From: Bacteroidales bacterium
GTDB taxonomy: Bacteria > Bacteroidota > Bacteroidia > Bacteroidales > UBA7960
Assembly (NCBI GenBank): GCA_019429365.1
Contig: JAHYJD010000034.1
Location: forward strand, 1-32,167
DNA: 32,167 nt
Reading direction: 5' to 3'
The notes beneath the pieces are model-generated. The model searched no databases and was not told where the DNA came from. It saw nothing but the letters and a program-made list of their open reading frames with translations. Shown here piece by piece: positions 8,338 to 17,167 of the stretch. A program made the position numbers and the translations under genes. The stretch's first letter is position 1, and each line of letters starts with the position of its first letter.

Positions 8338-10302
8338 ATGAAACCTGCCTTGTTTATTGTATTTCTCTTTATGAAAGCCTTGCTGCTGGCTCAGCAAGTT
8401 TCTATTCCGTCAATAGAACTGTGGCACGATCATCATGATTGTGCCCATGTTAAAACTGCTTCCACCCGAAGTGGCACTTACCAGCAAAATCCGCTGCTGT
8501 GGCATTACGACGTGAAGTATTATGCACTGGATGTGACTGTTGACCCATCCGTGACCGAAATCAGCGGAAGCGCAAGGGTGATTGCCGAAATAACCGAAAG
8601 CCAGCTAAGCACTTTTGTGCTCGAGCTTCTGGACAACATGCAGGCCGACAGCGTGATGCAGAATCAACAGCGACTGCCGTTTGTTCATCAGAACAATGAA
8701 CTGATCATTGACCTGCCCCAGCCTCTTGAGGCGGGAACCATGGTAGACCTGACGGTTTATTACCAGGGCATGCCGCAGGCTTCGGGTTTTTTCTCGGGCT
8801 TCCAAACCAACCTGACTCCTTACGGGAAACCGGTATTATGGACCCTGAGTGAGCCGCTCAATGCCCGGCAATGGTGGCCTGTAAAACAGGTGCTCGAAGA
8901 CAAGGCCGACAGCGTGCAGGTAAGAATCACCACGCCGAAACCTTACCTGGCAGCCTCCAACGGATTGCTTACCGAGGTGGAAAGCCACACGGAAGACACC
9001 TCCACTTTTACCTGGAAATCGAACTATCCCATTGCCTACTACCTGGTGTCGCTGGCCGTTTCCGAATACCGCGAATTCAACTTTCAGGCTCCTTTGAACG
9101 GCAATGAGAACGAAGTGCTGGTGCAGAACTTTATTTACGACGATCCTGCCTATCTTCTGGCTCAGCGCGAGAACATTGAACGCACGCGCGACTTTTTGCA
9201 GGTTTTTTCACAGCTATTCGGCCAATATCCCTTTGCCGGCGAAAAGTACGGGCATGCTACGGCCCCAATGGGTGGCGGCATGGAGCATCAAACCCTGTCG
9301 ACCATGAGCACTTTTACCTACGACCTGGTTAGTCATGAACTGGCCCACCAGTGGTTTGGAAACAGCGTAACCTGTGCCACCTGGAGTGATATCTGGATCA
9401 ACGAGGGCTTCGCATCGTACAGTGAATACCTGGCGCGCGAAATGATTTCCGGAAGTGCCTCAGCACAAACATGGCTCAGCAACACCCACCAGTCGGTACT
9501 ATCGGCACCCGATGGCAGTGTGTATGTGCCCCCACTGCAAACCACCGATGTGTGGCGGATTTTCAACGGACGGCTTTCTTACCGCAAGGGAGCCTCCATT
9601 TTGCACATGCTGCGAAAGGAAATCGACAACGACGCGCTGTTTTTTCAGCTTCTGCAAACTTACCACCTCGAATTTGCCGACAGCGTGGCCACAGGCGACG
9701 ACTTCAGGAGAACAGCCGAGAGGGTGACCGGGCAGAACTGGGCCTGCTTTTTCGACCAGTGGTATTACGGAGAAGGTTACCCCATTTTCGACATTTACTG
9801 GTGGATGCGAAATGACAGCTTGCATGTGCGTTCGGTACAAACCACTTCAGCCAGTTATCCCGAAATATTTCAAACCAGCCTCGATTTTCGGCTCACAACA
9901 GCCGGACAACCCCTCGATGTGAGGTTTTTTCAGGATCAGCCCGACCAGACTTTCAGTATATTTATTGGACAACCTGTGCTGGAACTAAGCTTTGACCCCG
10001 AAGCATGGCTGTTGAAAAAAGCCACCATAAAAGAAAGAATCGAAGAAGACTTCGGTTACCAGGTAAAGGTGTATCCCAACCCGGCCACAGACCGCTTTAC
10101 CATATACAGCGAAAGCCCGGCACCAGGTGGTACATACAGGCTTTACGATATTAAAGGAAATATAGTGCAACAGGGAAAACTCACCCATCGTGCCACTGAA
10201 ATTGAGTTCAAGACAGCAATGGGAAGCGTTTTTTACCTTTTGGAGGTTCTGCCGGCCAACAACAGGAAACCAATATGGGTTAAACTGTTGAGAGTGGGTT
10301 AA
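8338..10302 (+). CDS. Secreted M1 family aminopeptidase with T9SS sorting domain
   Basis: Zinc metallopeptidase of 654 residues. A signal peptide occupies about the first 20 residues. The mature N-terminus is rich in His/Asp (WHDHHDCAH, residues 29-37). The M1 beta-saddle domain follows, then the exopeptidase motif GGGMEHQ (312-318) and the zinc site H333-E-L-A-H337 with E356 18 residues later in NEGFASYSEY, so catalysis should be intact. The C-terminal part, from about 565, begins YQVKVYPNPATDRF and is a type A T9SS sorting domain, so the protein is expected to be exported through the outer membrane and attached to the surface or released. The usual C-terminal HEAT-like domain of large M1 enzymes is absent. 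Expected role: trimming amino acids from extracellular peptides. Confidence 0.92.
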   Translation: MKPALFIVFLFMKALLLAQQVSIPSIELWHDHHDCAHVKTASTRSGTYQQNPLLWHYDVKYYALDVTVDPSVTEISGSARVIAEITESQLSTFVLELLDNMQADSVMQNQQRLPFVHQNNELIIDLPQPLEAGTMVDLTVYYQGMPQASGFFSGFQTNLTPYGKPVLWTLSEPLNARQWWPVKQVLEDKADSVQVRITTPKPYLAASNGLLTEVESHTEDTSTFTWKSNYPIAYYLVSLAVSEYREFNFQAPLNGNENEVLVQNFIYDDPAYLLAQRENIERTRDFLQVFSQLFGQYPFAGEKYGHATAPMGGGMEHQTLSTMSTFTYDLVSHELAHQWFGNSVTCATWSDIWINEGFASYSEYLAREMISGSASAQTWLSNTHQSVLSAPDGSVYVPPLQTTDVWRIFNGRLSYRKGASILHMLRKEIDNDALFFQLLQTYHLEFADSVATGDDFRRTAERVTGQNWACFFDQWYYGEGYPIFDIYWWMRNDSLHVRSVQTTSASYPEIFQTSLDFRLTTAGQPLDVRFFQDQPDQTFSIFIGQPVLELSFDPEAWLLKKATIKERIEEDFGYQVKVYPNPATDRFTIYSESPAPGGTYRLYDIKGNIVQQGKLTHRATEIEFKTAMGSVFYLLEVLPANNRKPIWVKLLRVG

Positions 10303-10514
10303 TTATCCATTCCTTTTTCAGCACGGACTTTGGCTTTCCAGATCTGGTACCCATCCAAAAAGGAATCAGGATCATTGACCCTAAGCCAGGTACCGTACTT
10401 CACGTAATCAGGAATTATGCCTCCGTTCGACTTTTTCTGGTCCTCGGGAATACCTACCTGATTGAGGTGCCTTTCATAAGAAATTTTGCTGGGTCTTTCG
10501 TCTTTTCTGTTCAT
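10299..10514 (-). CDS. Small hypothetical protein, 71 aa
   Basis: I do not recognise a family. The product is hydrophilic and charged, with no signal peptide, TM segment or cysteine, and contains a Tyr/Trp-rich central part (IIPDYVKYGTWLRVNDPDSF). It reads as a compact cytosolic protein rather than random translation: composition is balanced, with low-bias codons. Its stop codon shares the TTAA at 10299-10302 with the stop of the convergent M1 gene. It lies about 90 bp downstream of a tRNA gene on the same strand. Function unknown. Confidence 0.6.
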   Translation of the reverse strand: MNRKDERPSKISYERHLNQVGIPEDQKKSNGGIIPDYVKYGTWLRVNDPDSFLDGYQIWKAKVRAEKGMDN

Positions 10515-10607
10515 GGTTGTTTAATTACTAGGATACGGCGGGGTGAAGCGCAGTATTTTAAAACCTAAGTGAAAAACGCAATTAAATTGTCTAATTAAAA
10601 AATTTTG

Positions 10608-10679
10608 TAGCCCCGATAGGAATCGAACCTATATTTAAAGTTTAGGAAACTTCCGTTCTATCCATTGAACTACGGGGCC
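10608..10679 (-). tRNA. tRNA-Arg (anticodon CCT)
   Basis: Read on the minus strand, the 72-nt cloverleaf is complete. The acceptor GGCCCCG pairs with CGGGGCT (one G-T pair). The D arm is GTTC/GAAC. The anticodon stem GAAGT/ACTTT carries loop TTCCTAA with anticodon CCT, which reads AGG codons. The variable loop is 4 nt. The T arm ATAGG/CCTAT has loop TTCGATT, and the discriminator base is A. The 3' CCA is not encoded. Confidence 0.95.
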
Positions 10680-10689
10680 TAAATCGCGG

Positions 10690-10697
10690 CAAATATA
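10690..10697 (-). promoter_or_regulatory. Candidate -7 box (TATATTTG) for tRNA-Arg
   Basis: The plus strand reads CAAATATA, giving a perfect TAnnTTTG on the minus strand. Its edge is 10 bp upstream of the tRNA 5' end, the position expected if transcription starts a few bases before the mature tRNA. Confidence 0.5.
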
Positions 10698-10780
10698 AAT
10701 AATTTTTCTCTTTATTAAAAACACACTCATAGTTTTTAATAGAAAGTGGGAAAAAATCGTATGACCAAAAATAGCTATAT

Positions 10781-12877
10781 CTAACTAATGGTACTTCCGT
10801 TCTCAAATTCTTTTCCGGGTACTACAAATGCGAGCTGGCCATTGCCGTCTTCGGCCATTAGTAGCATTCCGTGCGACAAAACGCCCTTAATCATCTTAGG
10901 TTCAAGGTTTAACAAAACCACCACCTTCTTACCAACAATTTCCTCTGGGGTATAATATTCAGCAATACCCGATACAATGGTGCGCTTGTCCACACCCGTA
11001 TCCACTTCCAGTTTTAAAAGTTTTTTGGTTTTGGCTACTTTTTCGGCCGACAATATGGTAGAAACCCTTAGATCGATCTTCGAAAAATCATCAAAGCTTA
11101 CCGCGGATTTTGAGGGTGCTGCCTTAACTTCCGCTTTTGCGTTGTATTCTTTGGTTTTCAGCAGTTTTTGCACCTGGGCATCTATCTGTGAATCTTCAAT
11201 TTTTTCAAACAAAAGAGATGGCTCTTTTAGGCTATGGCCAGCCAGTAAAACCCGATCATTGCCCGCCCTTTGCCAGAGGTTTTCTTCCAGGTTCAGCATT
11301 TCTCTGAGCTTCCGGGCTGTAAAAGGAAGGAATGGTTCTGACAATATGGCCAGGCTGGCGCAAATCTGAAGACTGATATTTAGAATGGTGGCTACCCTTT
11401 CAGGATCGGTTTTAAATATTTTCCATGGCTCGGCATCCGTAAGGTATTTGTTGCCAAGCCGGGCAAGGTTCATAAACTCGGCCAGGGCTTCGCGGAAACG
11501 GTAATTTTCGAGGCTCTGCGAAATCTTTCCGGGGAAAGCAGCAAGGGTTTCAAGGGTCTTGCTATCGTCATCACTGAGCTGCCCAGAGGCTGGCACTACC
11601 CCACCGAAGTATTTATGGGAAAGCACCATGGTGCGGTTTACAAAATTGCCAAAAATGGCCAGCAACTCACTGTTGTTACGCGCCTGAAAATCCTTCCAGG
11701 TAAAATCGTTGTCTTTGGTTTCTGGTGCGGCAGCGCAAAGCACATAGCGAAGCACATCCTGTTTGCCGGGAAACTCTTCCAGGTATTCGTGCAGCCATAC
11801 GGCCCAGTTTCGCGAGGTGGAAATCTTATCGCCTTCCAGGTTCAGAAACTCGTTGGCAGGCACATTCTCCGGAAGGATATAGCTGCCTTCGGCCTTAAGC
11901 ATGCTGGGAAAAATAATACAGTGAAATACGATATTATCCTTTCCAATAAAGTGCACCAACTTGCTGTCGGGGCTTTTCCAGTATTTTTCCCAGTCTTTGC
12001 CCGTGGTTTCGCCCCATTCGCGGGTAGCCGAAATATATCCAATGGGGGCATCGAACCACACGTAAAGCACTTTGCCCTCGGTTCCTTCCACGGGCACTTT
12101 CACGCCCCAGTCGAGGTCGCGGGTTACTGCCCTGGGCTGCAGGCCCTGGTCAATCCACGATTTGCACTGTCCGTACACATTGGGTTTCCAATCGTGCTTG
12201 TGTCCTTCAAGAATCCATTCGCGCAGCCAGCCTTCATACTGGTCGAGGGGAAGGTACCAGTGCCTGGTGGCTTTCATTACTGGTGCATTGCCACTGAGCA
12301 CCGATTTGGGGTTGATCAGATCGGTAGGGCTGAGTGAAGTGCCGCAGTTTTCGCACTGATCGCCATAGGCCCTTTCATAACCACAGTGCGGACAAGTGCC
12401 GGTAATATATCGGTCGGCCAAAAAATGGCGGGTTTCCTCGTCGTAGTATTGCTCGCTCTCTTTTTCGATAAACTGCCCGTTATCATACAGCTTACGGAAG
12501 AATGCCGAAGCCGTTTCGTGGTGAACAGGTGCTGAGGTGCGGCTATACACATCGAAAGAAATACCAAACTTCTCAAAGGAGTCTTTGATCATTTTGTGGT
12601 ACTTGTCAACGATCTGCTGCGGAGTAACCCCTTCCTGCCGGGCCTTTATGGTGATGGGAACGCCATGCTCATCGCTGCCACCGATAAAAACCACATCCTC
12701 CCCTTTCAGACGAAGATAGCGTGCATAAATATCGGCAGGCACATAAACCCCGGCCAGGTGCCCTATATGAACAGGACCGTTGGCATAGGGAAGCGCTGAT
12801 GTTACGGTATATCGATTGAATTTTATTTCAGGTTTTTTATCAGAATTACTCACTGCAATAATATTTGGAGAAAACAC
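10781..12877 (-). CDS. metG: Methionyl-tRNA synthetase
   Basis: Charges tRNA-Met with methionine in the cytoplasm. The 698-residue chain has the class I signature H37-I-G-H40 and the second signature as KISTS (351-355). The zinc knuckle is C162-x2-C165 and C175-x2-C178, the four-cysteine form. Anticodon-binding helices follow, and from about residue 585 ([15 protein letters not shown]) comes the C-terminal EMAP/Trbp111-like tRNA-binding domain that mediates dimerisation. The annotated ATG gives the N-terminus [15 protein letters not shown]. An in-frame GTG at 12851-12853 (residue 9) would give the more typical start just before [16 protein letters not shown], and I cannot decide between them. 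Confidence 0.96.
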   Translation of the reverse strand: MFSPNIIAVSNSDKKPEIKFNRYTVTSALPYANGPVHIGHLAGVYVPADIYARYLRLKGEDVVFIGGSDEHGVPITIKARQEGVTPQQIVDKYHKMIKDSFEKFGISFDVYSRTSAPVHHETASAFFRKLYDNGQFIEKESEQYYDEETRHFLADRYITGTCPHCGYERAYGDQCENCGTSLSPTDLINPKSVLSGNAPVMKATRHWYLPLDQYEGWLREWILEGHKHDWKPNVYGQCKSWIDQGLQPRAVTRDLDWGVKVPVEGTEGKVLYVWFDAPIGYISATREWGETTGKDWEKYWKSPDSKLVHFIGKDNIVFHCIIFPSMLKAEGSYILPENVPANEFLNLEGDKISTSRNWAVWLHEYLEEFPGKQDVLRYVLCAAAPETKDNDFTWKDFQARNNSELLAIFGNFVNRTMVLSHKYFGGVVPASGQLSDDDSKTLETLAAFPGKISQSLENYRFREALAEFMNLARLGNKYLTDAEPWKIFKTDPERVATILNISLQICASLAILSEPFLPFTARKLREMLNLEENLWQRAGNDRVLLAGHSLKEPSLLFEKIEDSQIDAQVQKLLKTKEYNAKAEVKAAPSKSAVSFDDFSKIDLRVSTILSAEKVAKTKKLLKLEVDTGVDKRTIVSGIAEYYTPEEIVGKKVVVLLNLEPKMIKGVLSHGMLLMAEDGNGQLAFVVPGKEFENGSTIS

Positions 12878-12941
12878 ACAAAAGATGGCTGTTTAACCCG
12901 AAACGAAATAAAACTGACCGTTTCTTCAGGCAAACAATCAG

Positions 12942-12949
12942 CAAAGTTA
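12942..12949 (-). promoter_or_regulatory. Candidate -7 box (TAACTTTG) for metG
   Basis: The plus strand reads CAAAGTTA. This is a perfect TAnnTTTG match on the minus strand, 65 bp before the metG ATG, in the spacer after the histidine kinase gene. Confidence 0.45.
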
Positions 12950-12999
12950 AAAAATACATTCATATCCCCGGAAAAGCAAAAAAGGATTGCAGGCAACAA

Positions 13000-15108
13000 T
13001 CAATCCTGGTTCGGAAAATACCCGATCATTTTCTGAAAAAGCTTTTCAAAATCAAAAGGTTTGGTTAAAAAATCATCCACTCCTGCTTCGAAAGCCCGTT
13101 TGCGGGTTTCAAGGAAAGCATCGGCTGTAAGGGCAATGATCGGTATCTTGGGGTTCTTGAATTTCCCAGTACTATTGCTTCTTATCATTTTTGTCAATTC
13201 GTACCCATCAATACTTGGAAGCAAGAGGTCCATCAGAATGAGATCGAAATCATTTTCTTCAAGAAAAGAAAGTGCTTGCTCACCAGTGGCGGCAATGGTA
13301 AGGCTCGCATTCCATTTTTTTTCAATGATTCTTCTTCCCACAAACTGATTCATTTTGTCATCTTCAACCATGAGGACCCGCATTCCAGCCAATGTTTTCA
13401 GGGTTGGATTTTCAGTATTCAGATTGATGCCGGAGGCAAGAGAAATACCTTTTTTCATTGGGAGGGAAAAGGTAAATACAGAACCGATTCCAGGCTTGCT
13501 GATGGCTGATATTGTTCCCCCTTGCAGTTCAACCAGTCTTTTGCATACCGTGAGGCCAAGGCCGCTCCCCCCGTATTTACGGGTAGTGCTGGTTTCGGCC
13601 TGGGTGAATTTTTCAAAAATAGCATCCAGGCGGTCATTTGCAATTCCAATGCCTGAATCTTCAACTTCAAAGAGTATTTGGCAGTCCGCTCCCTTTTCTG
13701 ATAACATTTTTACTTTTAGGCTTACAAAACCTTTCTCGGTGAACTTTATACCATTTGAGAATAAATTAAACAGCACCTGCTTCAACCTGAGTGTGTCTGC
13801 CTGCAACACTTTCGGGACATCATCACCAATATGAACAAGGAGGTGAATATTTTTTTCCTGGGCTTTTATCTCAAGTGTCTTTTTCAATTCAAGCACCAAA
13901 TATCTGATATCAAAATTAAACCTTTCGAACTCTATGTTACCTGATTCAATCTTGTTGAAATCCAGAATATTATCAATAAGGCCCAGCAGGTGCCTGGCCG
14001 ATATTTTTACTGACTCCAGGTTTTCCAGCTGGTCGTGCGTGAGTTTTTCTTGAAGCATTAAATCGGTAAGGGCCACAACGGCATTCAGGGGCGTGCGTAT
14101 TTCATGACTCATTAAGGATAGAAATTCCAGTTGAGCTTTGCGGGCTTTTTCTGCTTCCTCCTTTGCCTGAATAATTTGTTTTTCAGCCTGTCGCTTTTCA
14201 CTTACATCCCTGATTATGGCCTGAACCATTGTTTTATAACCAAAATAAATACTGGCCATGCTGACTTCTGCTTCGAAGAGTTGCTCGCCCCTAAGCAAAA
14301 CAGTGTCAAAAATCAAGGGCTGACCTGCTAAAACTTCACTGATCTTTGCCATAAAAAATGCCTCACTGCTTTCACCATTTGCCTGACGCTCCGGACTTAA
14401 ATCCAAAAGACTCATTGATGGAAGATGGTTGCAGTTTTCTTTAAAAAGCACCCCTGCATTCCTGTTGCAATCAATTACTTGTAAGCCATCAAGTATTACT
14501 ATGGCATCGTATGACTTGTCAAACAAAGACCTGTATTTTTTTTCAGAAGCCAAAAGATTTTTCTCTGCCAGCTTTCGCTGGGTAATGTCTTCCTTAATGG
14601 CAAGGTAATTTATTATTTTCCCCTGTTTGTTTTTTATCGGGGTGATGTTTCCAATTTCCCAGAATAACGCCCCGGACTTTGAATGGTTCAAAAACTCACC
14701 GGTCCAGGTTTTTCCACTGGTAATGGTCTCCCATAGTTCCTTGTAATTGACAAGCGATTTCTCATATTTCAGAATCCTGGGGTTTTGTCCCAAAACCTCT
14801 TTTTCTGAAAAGCCGGTTACTTTATAAAAACGAGGATTCGCATATTCTATGTTGCCATGTGTATCCGTAATAAAAATTGAATTGGCACTTTGCTCAAATG
14901 CGGCCGAAAGGCGTATTAGGTGCTCCTCATATTCCAGCTCAAGTTGATCTTCAAGGAAAAGAATTTCCTGGAAAAAGTCCTTGATGTCTTCACGGAATCC
15001 TTCGTCGGGAATGTTTCCCGAATTCAGTTTCTTCAGAAATGCTTCAGACCTTTGTCTTAAGATTTTGCGTTTCCCTTCCTGTCTCATAAAAATATCGTGT
15101 TTCCTCAT
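13000..15108 (-). CDS. Hybrid sensor histidine kinase (PAS-PAS-HisKA-HATPase-REC)
   Basis: Two-component sensor of 702 residues with no predicted TM segment, so probably cytoplasmic. Order: an N-terminal helical region (1-65); PAS 1 with PAC (about 70-180, NSIFITDTHGNIEYANPRFY); PAS 2 (about 190-305); a coiled linker; HisKA with phospho-acceptor H335 in SHEIRTPLN; HATPase with N452 (N-box), DSGIGI (about 484-489), FEKFTQ and GGSGLGL (G2 box). The receiver begins at about 575 and has acidic pair E582-D583-D584, phosphorylation site D627, T661 and K683. All key residues are present. No output-domain regulator is adjacent, so it is an orphan hybrid kinase that probably feeds a separate phosphotransfer protein. 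The signal is unknown; cytoplasmic PAS domains suggest redox, gas or small ligands. Confidence 0.93.
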   Translation of the reverse strand: MRKHDIFMRQEGKRKILRQRSEAFLKKLNSGNIPDEGFREDIKDFFQEILFLEDQLELEYEEHLIRLSAAFEQSANSIFITDTHGNIEYANPRFYKVTGFSEKEVLGQNPRILKYEKSLVNYKELWETITSGKTWTGEFLNHSKSGALFWEIGNITPIKNKQGKIINYLAIKEDITQRKLAEKNLLASEKKYRSLFDKSYDAIVILDGLQVIDCNRNAGVLFKENCNHLPSMSLLDLSPERQANGESSEAFFMAKISEVLAGQPLIFDTVLLRGEQLFEAEVSMASIYFGYKTMVQAIIRDVSEKRQAEKQIIQAKEEAEKARKAQLEFLSLMSHEIRTPLNAVVALTDLMLQEKLTHDQLENLESVKISARHLLGLIDNILDFNKIESGNIEFERFNFDIRYLVLELKKTLEIKAQEKNIHLLVHIGDDVPKVLQADTLRLKQVLFNLFSNGIKFTEKGFVSLKVKMLSEKGADCQILFEVEDSGIGIANDRLDAIFEKFTQAETSTTRKYGGSGLGLTVCKRLVELQGGTISAISKPGIGSVFTFSLPMKKGISLASGINLNTENPTLKTLAGMRVLMVEDDKMNQFVGRRIIEKKWNASLTIAATGEQALSFLEENDFDLILMDLLLPSIDGYELTKMIRSNSTGKFKNPKIPIIALTADAFLETRKRAFEAGVDDFLTKPFDFEKLFQKMIGYFPNQD

Positions 15109-15169
15109 ACTGTGATTAATTTCATGGCTGGAACCCTGGTTTTTTTTGAATAAAAACCAAACCTGCAGC

Positions 15170-15177
15170 TAAAGTTA
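15170..15177 (-). promoter_or_regulatory. Near-consensus -7 box (TAACTTTA) for the kinase gene
   Basis: TAACTTTA on the minus strand differs from TAnnTTTG only at the last base. It lies about 62 bp before the kinase start in the divergent spacer 15109-15333, which holds no gene that I can see. Confidence 0.3.
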
Positions 15178-15296
15178 CGATTTTTTAAGACCAAAAAAAA
15201 CATTTGTTATACATTTTTTATCTGGTTTTAGCAGGAACGCTTGAAAAATGTTTGAAACATGCAGCGGGTTTAAACAGCTTTAAGGAAATAAAGAAT

Positions 15297-15304
15297 TAAC
15301 TTTG
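15297..15304 (+). promoter_or_regulatory. Candidate -7 box (TAACTTTG) for the 15334 operon
   Basis: Perfect TAnnTTTG match 29 bp before the ATG at 15334. It suggests that the membrane protein and sigma-54 activator are themselves transcribed by the housekeeping sigma factor rather than by sigma-54. Confidence 0.5.
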
Positions 15305-15333
15305 TATAAATAAACTGACTAAATGGCATAATT

Positions 15334-15870
15334 ATGTTTTTGTTTCCTATTGTAAAGAAAAGCCGTCAATTGGTTGTTAAAACACTCAGCGGGACAACCA
15401 TTTTGTTGGTTCTGCTGGCAGTTTTTTTGAGGATCACTTCGCGCTTTACCGGTCTCGACCAGGTAATTGATTATGTTTTTGCAGCAGGGGCAATCATGCT
15501 GATTGTGACATTGCTTTTCAGGGTAATCTTCAAAACCACTGTTGACGCCGGCTTTGTGGGTTTCGACGGCCCCGATTTTTTCATAAAGGGAAAGGACAAA
15601 AGTTTCCATATTGACATCCCTGCCGAAAAAATTGAACGAATAGTATTTCAGCCGGGTCACAGCGCCGACACCTATCCGGCCGCGTCATTTTTTCTCGGGT
15701 TGGTTGGTCTTATTTGGGGCAGCCACGAAGGAACCGACTCTATGCTCATAGTTCATTCAGAATACGGTATTTCGCATTACCACATGAAGTTTGAGACCGA
15801 TCGTCAAATGGAAATATTTGAAGGAATCTTAAAGAAACATCCCAAAGCGGTCATTTTAAAAAAGGATTAA
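15334..15870 (+). CDS. Small two-TM membrane protein, unknown function
   Basis: I do not recognise a named family. The 178-residue product has two hydrophobic segments near the N-terminus (about 17-35 and 46-66), then a soluble part from about 70 with beta-rich character (GFVGFDGPDFFIKGKDKSFHIDIPAEKIERIVF) that could be a PH-like fold. The weakly hydrophobic stretch around 118-130 is glycine-rich and may not cross the membrane. The stop is 3 bp before the ATG of the sigma-54 activator, so translation of the two is probably coupled. Because that activator lacks its own sensor domain, this protein is a candidate membrane partner for it; this is inference from position only. Confidence 0.75.
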   Translation: MFLFPIVKKSRQLVVKTLSGTTILLVLLAVFLRITSRFTGLDQVIDYVFAAGAIMLIVTLLFRVIFKTTVDAGFVGFDGPDFFIKGKDKSFHIDIPAEKIERIVFQPGHSADTYPAASFFLGLVGLIWGSHEGTDSMLIVHSEYGISHYHMKFETDRQMEIFEGILKKHPKAVILKKD

Positions 15871-15873
15871 GGC

Positions 15874-17121
15874 ATGTCAGAAATCCAATCCATAAAACAG
15901 CGTTTTGGCATCATTGGTTTTTCGCCCCGACTCGATCGCGCCATTGATGTGGCCCGCCAGGTGGCTGCCACCGACATTACGGTGCTTATTACCGGCGAAA
16001 GTGGCACCGGCAAGGAAGTTTTTCCAAAGATCATTCACCAGCTGAGTGCCCGCAAGCACGGCCCTTACATTGCCGTAAACTGCGGCGCCATACCCGAAGG
16101 AACCATCGACTCAGAACTTTTCGGCCACGAGAAAGGTGCCTTCACCGGCGCCCACGACTCCCGCAAAGGTTATTTTGAAGTAGTAAACGGCGGCACCATT
16201 TTTTTGGATGAGGTGGCCGAACTGCCACTGCTCACCCAGGTGCGCCTGCTTCGCGTGCTCGAATCGGGCGAGTTTATCCGCGTGGGCTCCTCAAAAGTGC
16301 AGAAAACCGATGTGCGCGTGGTGGCGGCCACCAACGTTAACCTGCAGGAAGCCATCTCTTCCGGCCGCTTCCGCGAAGACCTTTATTATCGACTCAATAC
16401 CGTGCCCATACAGGTGCCGCCCCTGCGCGAACGCAAGGACGATATCGTGCTGCTTTTCCGCAAATTTTCTTCCGATTTTGCCGAAAGATACCGCATGCCG
16501 CCCCTGCAACTTACATCCGATGCGGAGGATTTTCTCATGCGGCAGCGCTGGTCGGGAAACATTCGCCAGCTGAAAAACCTTGCCGAGCAAATCTCTGTCA
16601 TAGAAAGCAACAGGACCATTAATGCCGACATATTGTTAAAGTATATGCCTGCCGAGTTTGAAAACCGCCTCCCAATGGTAATGAATCCGGCGGCCAGCAG
16701 GTCAAGCGACCTGAACGAAAGGGAGATTCTCTACAAGATCCTGTTCGACATGAGGCGCGACATTACCGACCTGAAAAAGATCATTGGAAAAATGGTGGAA
16801 ACAGGTCAGGTGTCAAACTCTTTCGAGGAAGAACATGCACAGTTGCTTCAAAAGCTTTATGAAAAAACGGACCTGCCCCAGGTTTACAATGAAGATAGAG
16901 GCATTAAGATCAGCGAGCCCGATATGCCGGAGGAGGTGGAGGCTTACGAAGAAGCTGCTCACGTGGAGGTAGAGGAAAGCCTTTCCATACATGAAAAAGA
17001 AAAGGACCTGATTATCAGGGCTCTGCAGAAATACAACGGACGCCGCAAGAAAGCCGCCGAGGAACTTGGCATTTCAGAGCGCACCCTTTACCGCAAAATC
17101 AAGGAATACGATATAGGCTGA
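15874..17121 (+). CDS. Sigma-54-dependent enhancer-binding regulator, no N-terminal sensor
   Basis: AAA+ activator of sigma-54 RNA polymerase, 415 residues. The AAA+ domain starts almost at the N-terminus: Walker A GESGTGKE (41-48), the sigma-54-contacting GAFTGA loop intact at 88-93, Walker B GGTIFLDE (106-113), sensor I VVAATN and the arginine-finger region [12 protein letters not shown] Fis-type helix-turn-helix ends the protein (about 375-415, [19 protein letters not shown]). Between them is a roughly 110-residue linker (about 265-370) with a helical part near [18 protein letters not shown] and an acidic stretch. There is no receiver, GAF or PAS domain, so control must come from another protein or from the linker. 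It is co-directional with the LptE-like, TPR-like and SecG genes downstream. Confidence 0.93.
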   Translation: MSEIQSIKQRFGIIGFSPRLDRAIDVARQVAATDITVLITGESGTGKEVFPKIIHQLSARKHGPYIAVNCGAIPEGTIDSELFGHEKGAFTGAHDSRKGYFEVVNGGTIFLDEVAELPLLTQVRLLRVLESGEFIRVGSSKVQKTDVRVVAATNVNLQEAISSGRFREDLYYRLNTVPIQVPPLRERKDDIVLLFRKFSSDFAERYRMPPLQLTSDAEDFLMRQRWSGNIRQLKNLAEQISVIESNRTINADILLKYMPAEFENRLPMVMNPAASRSSDLNEREILYKILFDMRRDITDLKKIIGKMVETGQVSNSFEEEHAQLLQKLYEKTDLPQVYNEDRGIKISEPDMPEEVEAYEEAAHVEVEESLSIHEKEKDLIIRALQKYNGRRKKAAEELGISERTLYRKIKEYDIG

Positions 17122-17134
17122 CCACTTTTTTGTG

Positions 17135-17142
17135 TATTTTTG
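17135..17142 (+). promoter_or_regulatory. Possible internal -7 box (TATTTTTG) before the lptE-like gene
   Basis: Perfect TAnnTTTG match 25 bp before the ATG at 17168, in the 46-bp gap after the sigma-54 activator. The area is T-rich, so chance matches are easier here. Confidence 0.35.
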
Positions 17143-17167
17143 TTGGCCCTCAAAGAATTAAAGAAAT

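Noticed and set aside
8423-8445. Near-perfect inverted repeat GGCACGATCAT/ATGATTGTGCC with a one-base centre, beginning like a sigma-54 -24 element.
   Set aside because: It lies inside the M1 peptidase coding sequence, where it encodes the His/Asp-rich stretch; repeated CAT/GAT codons readily produce such symmetry. No -12 element is present.
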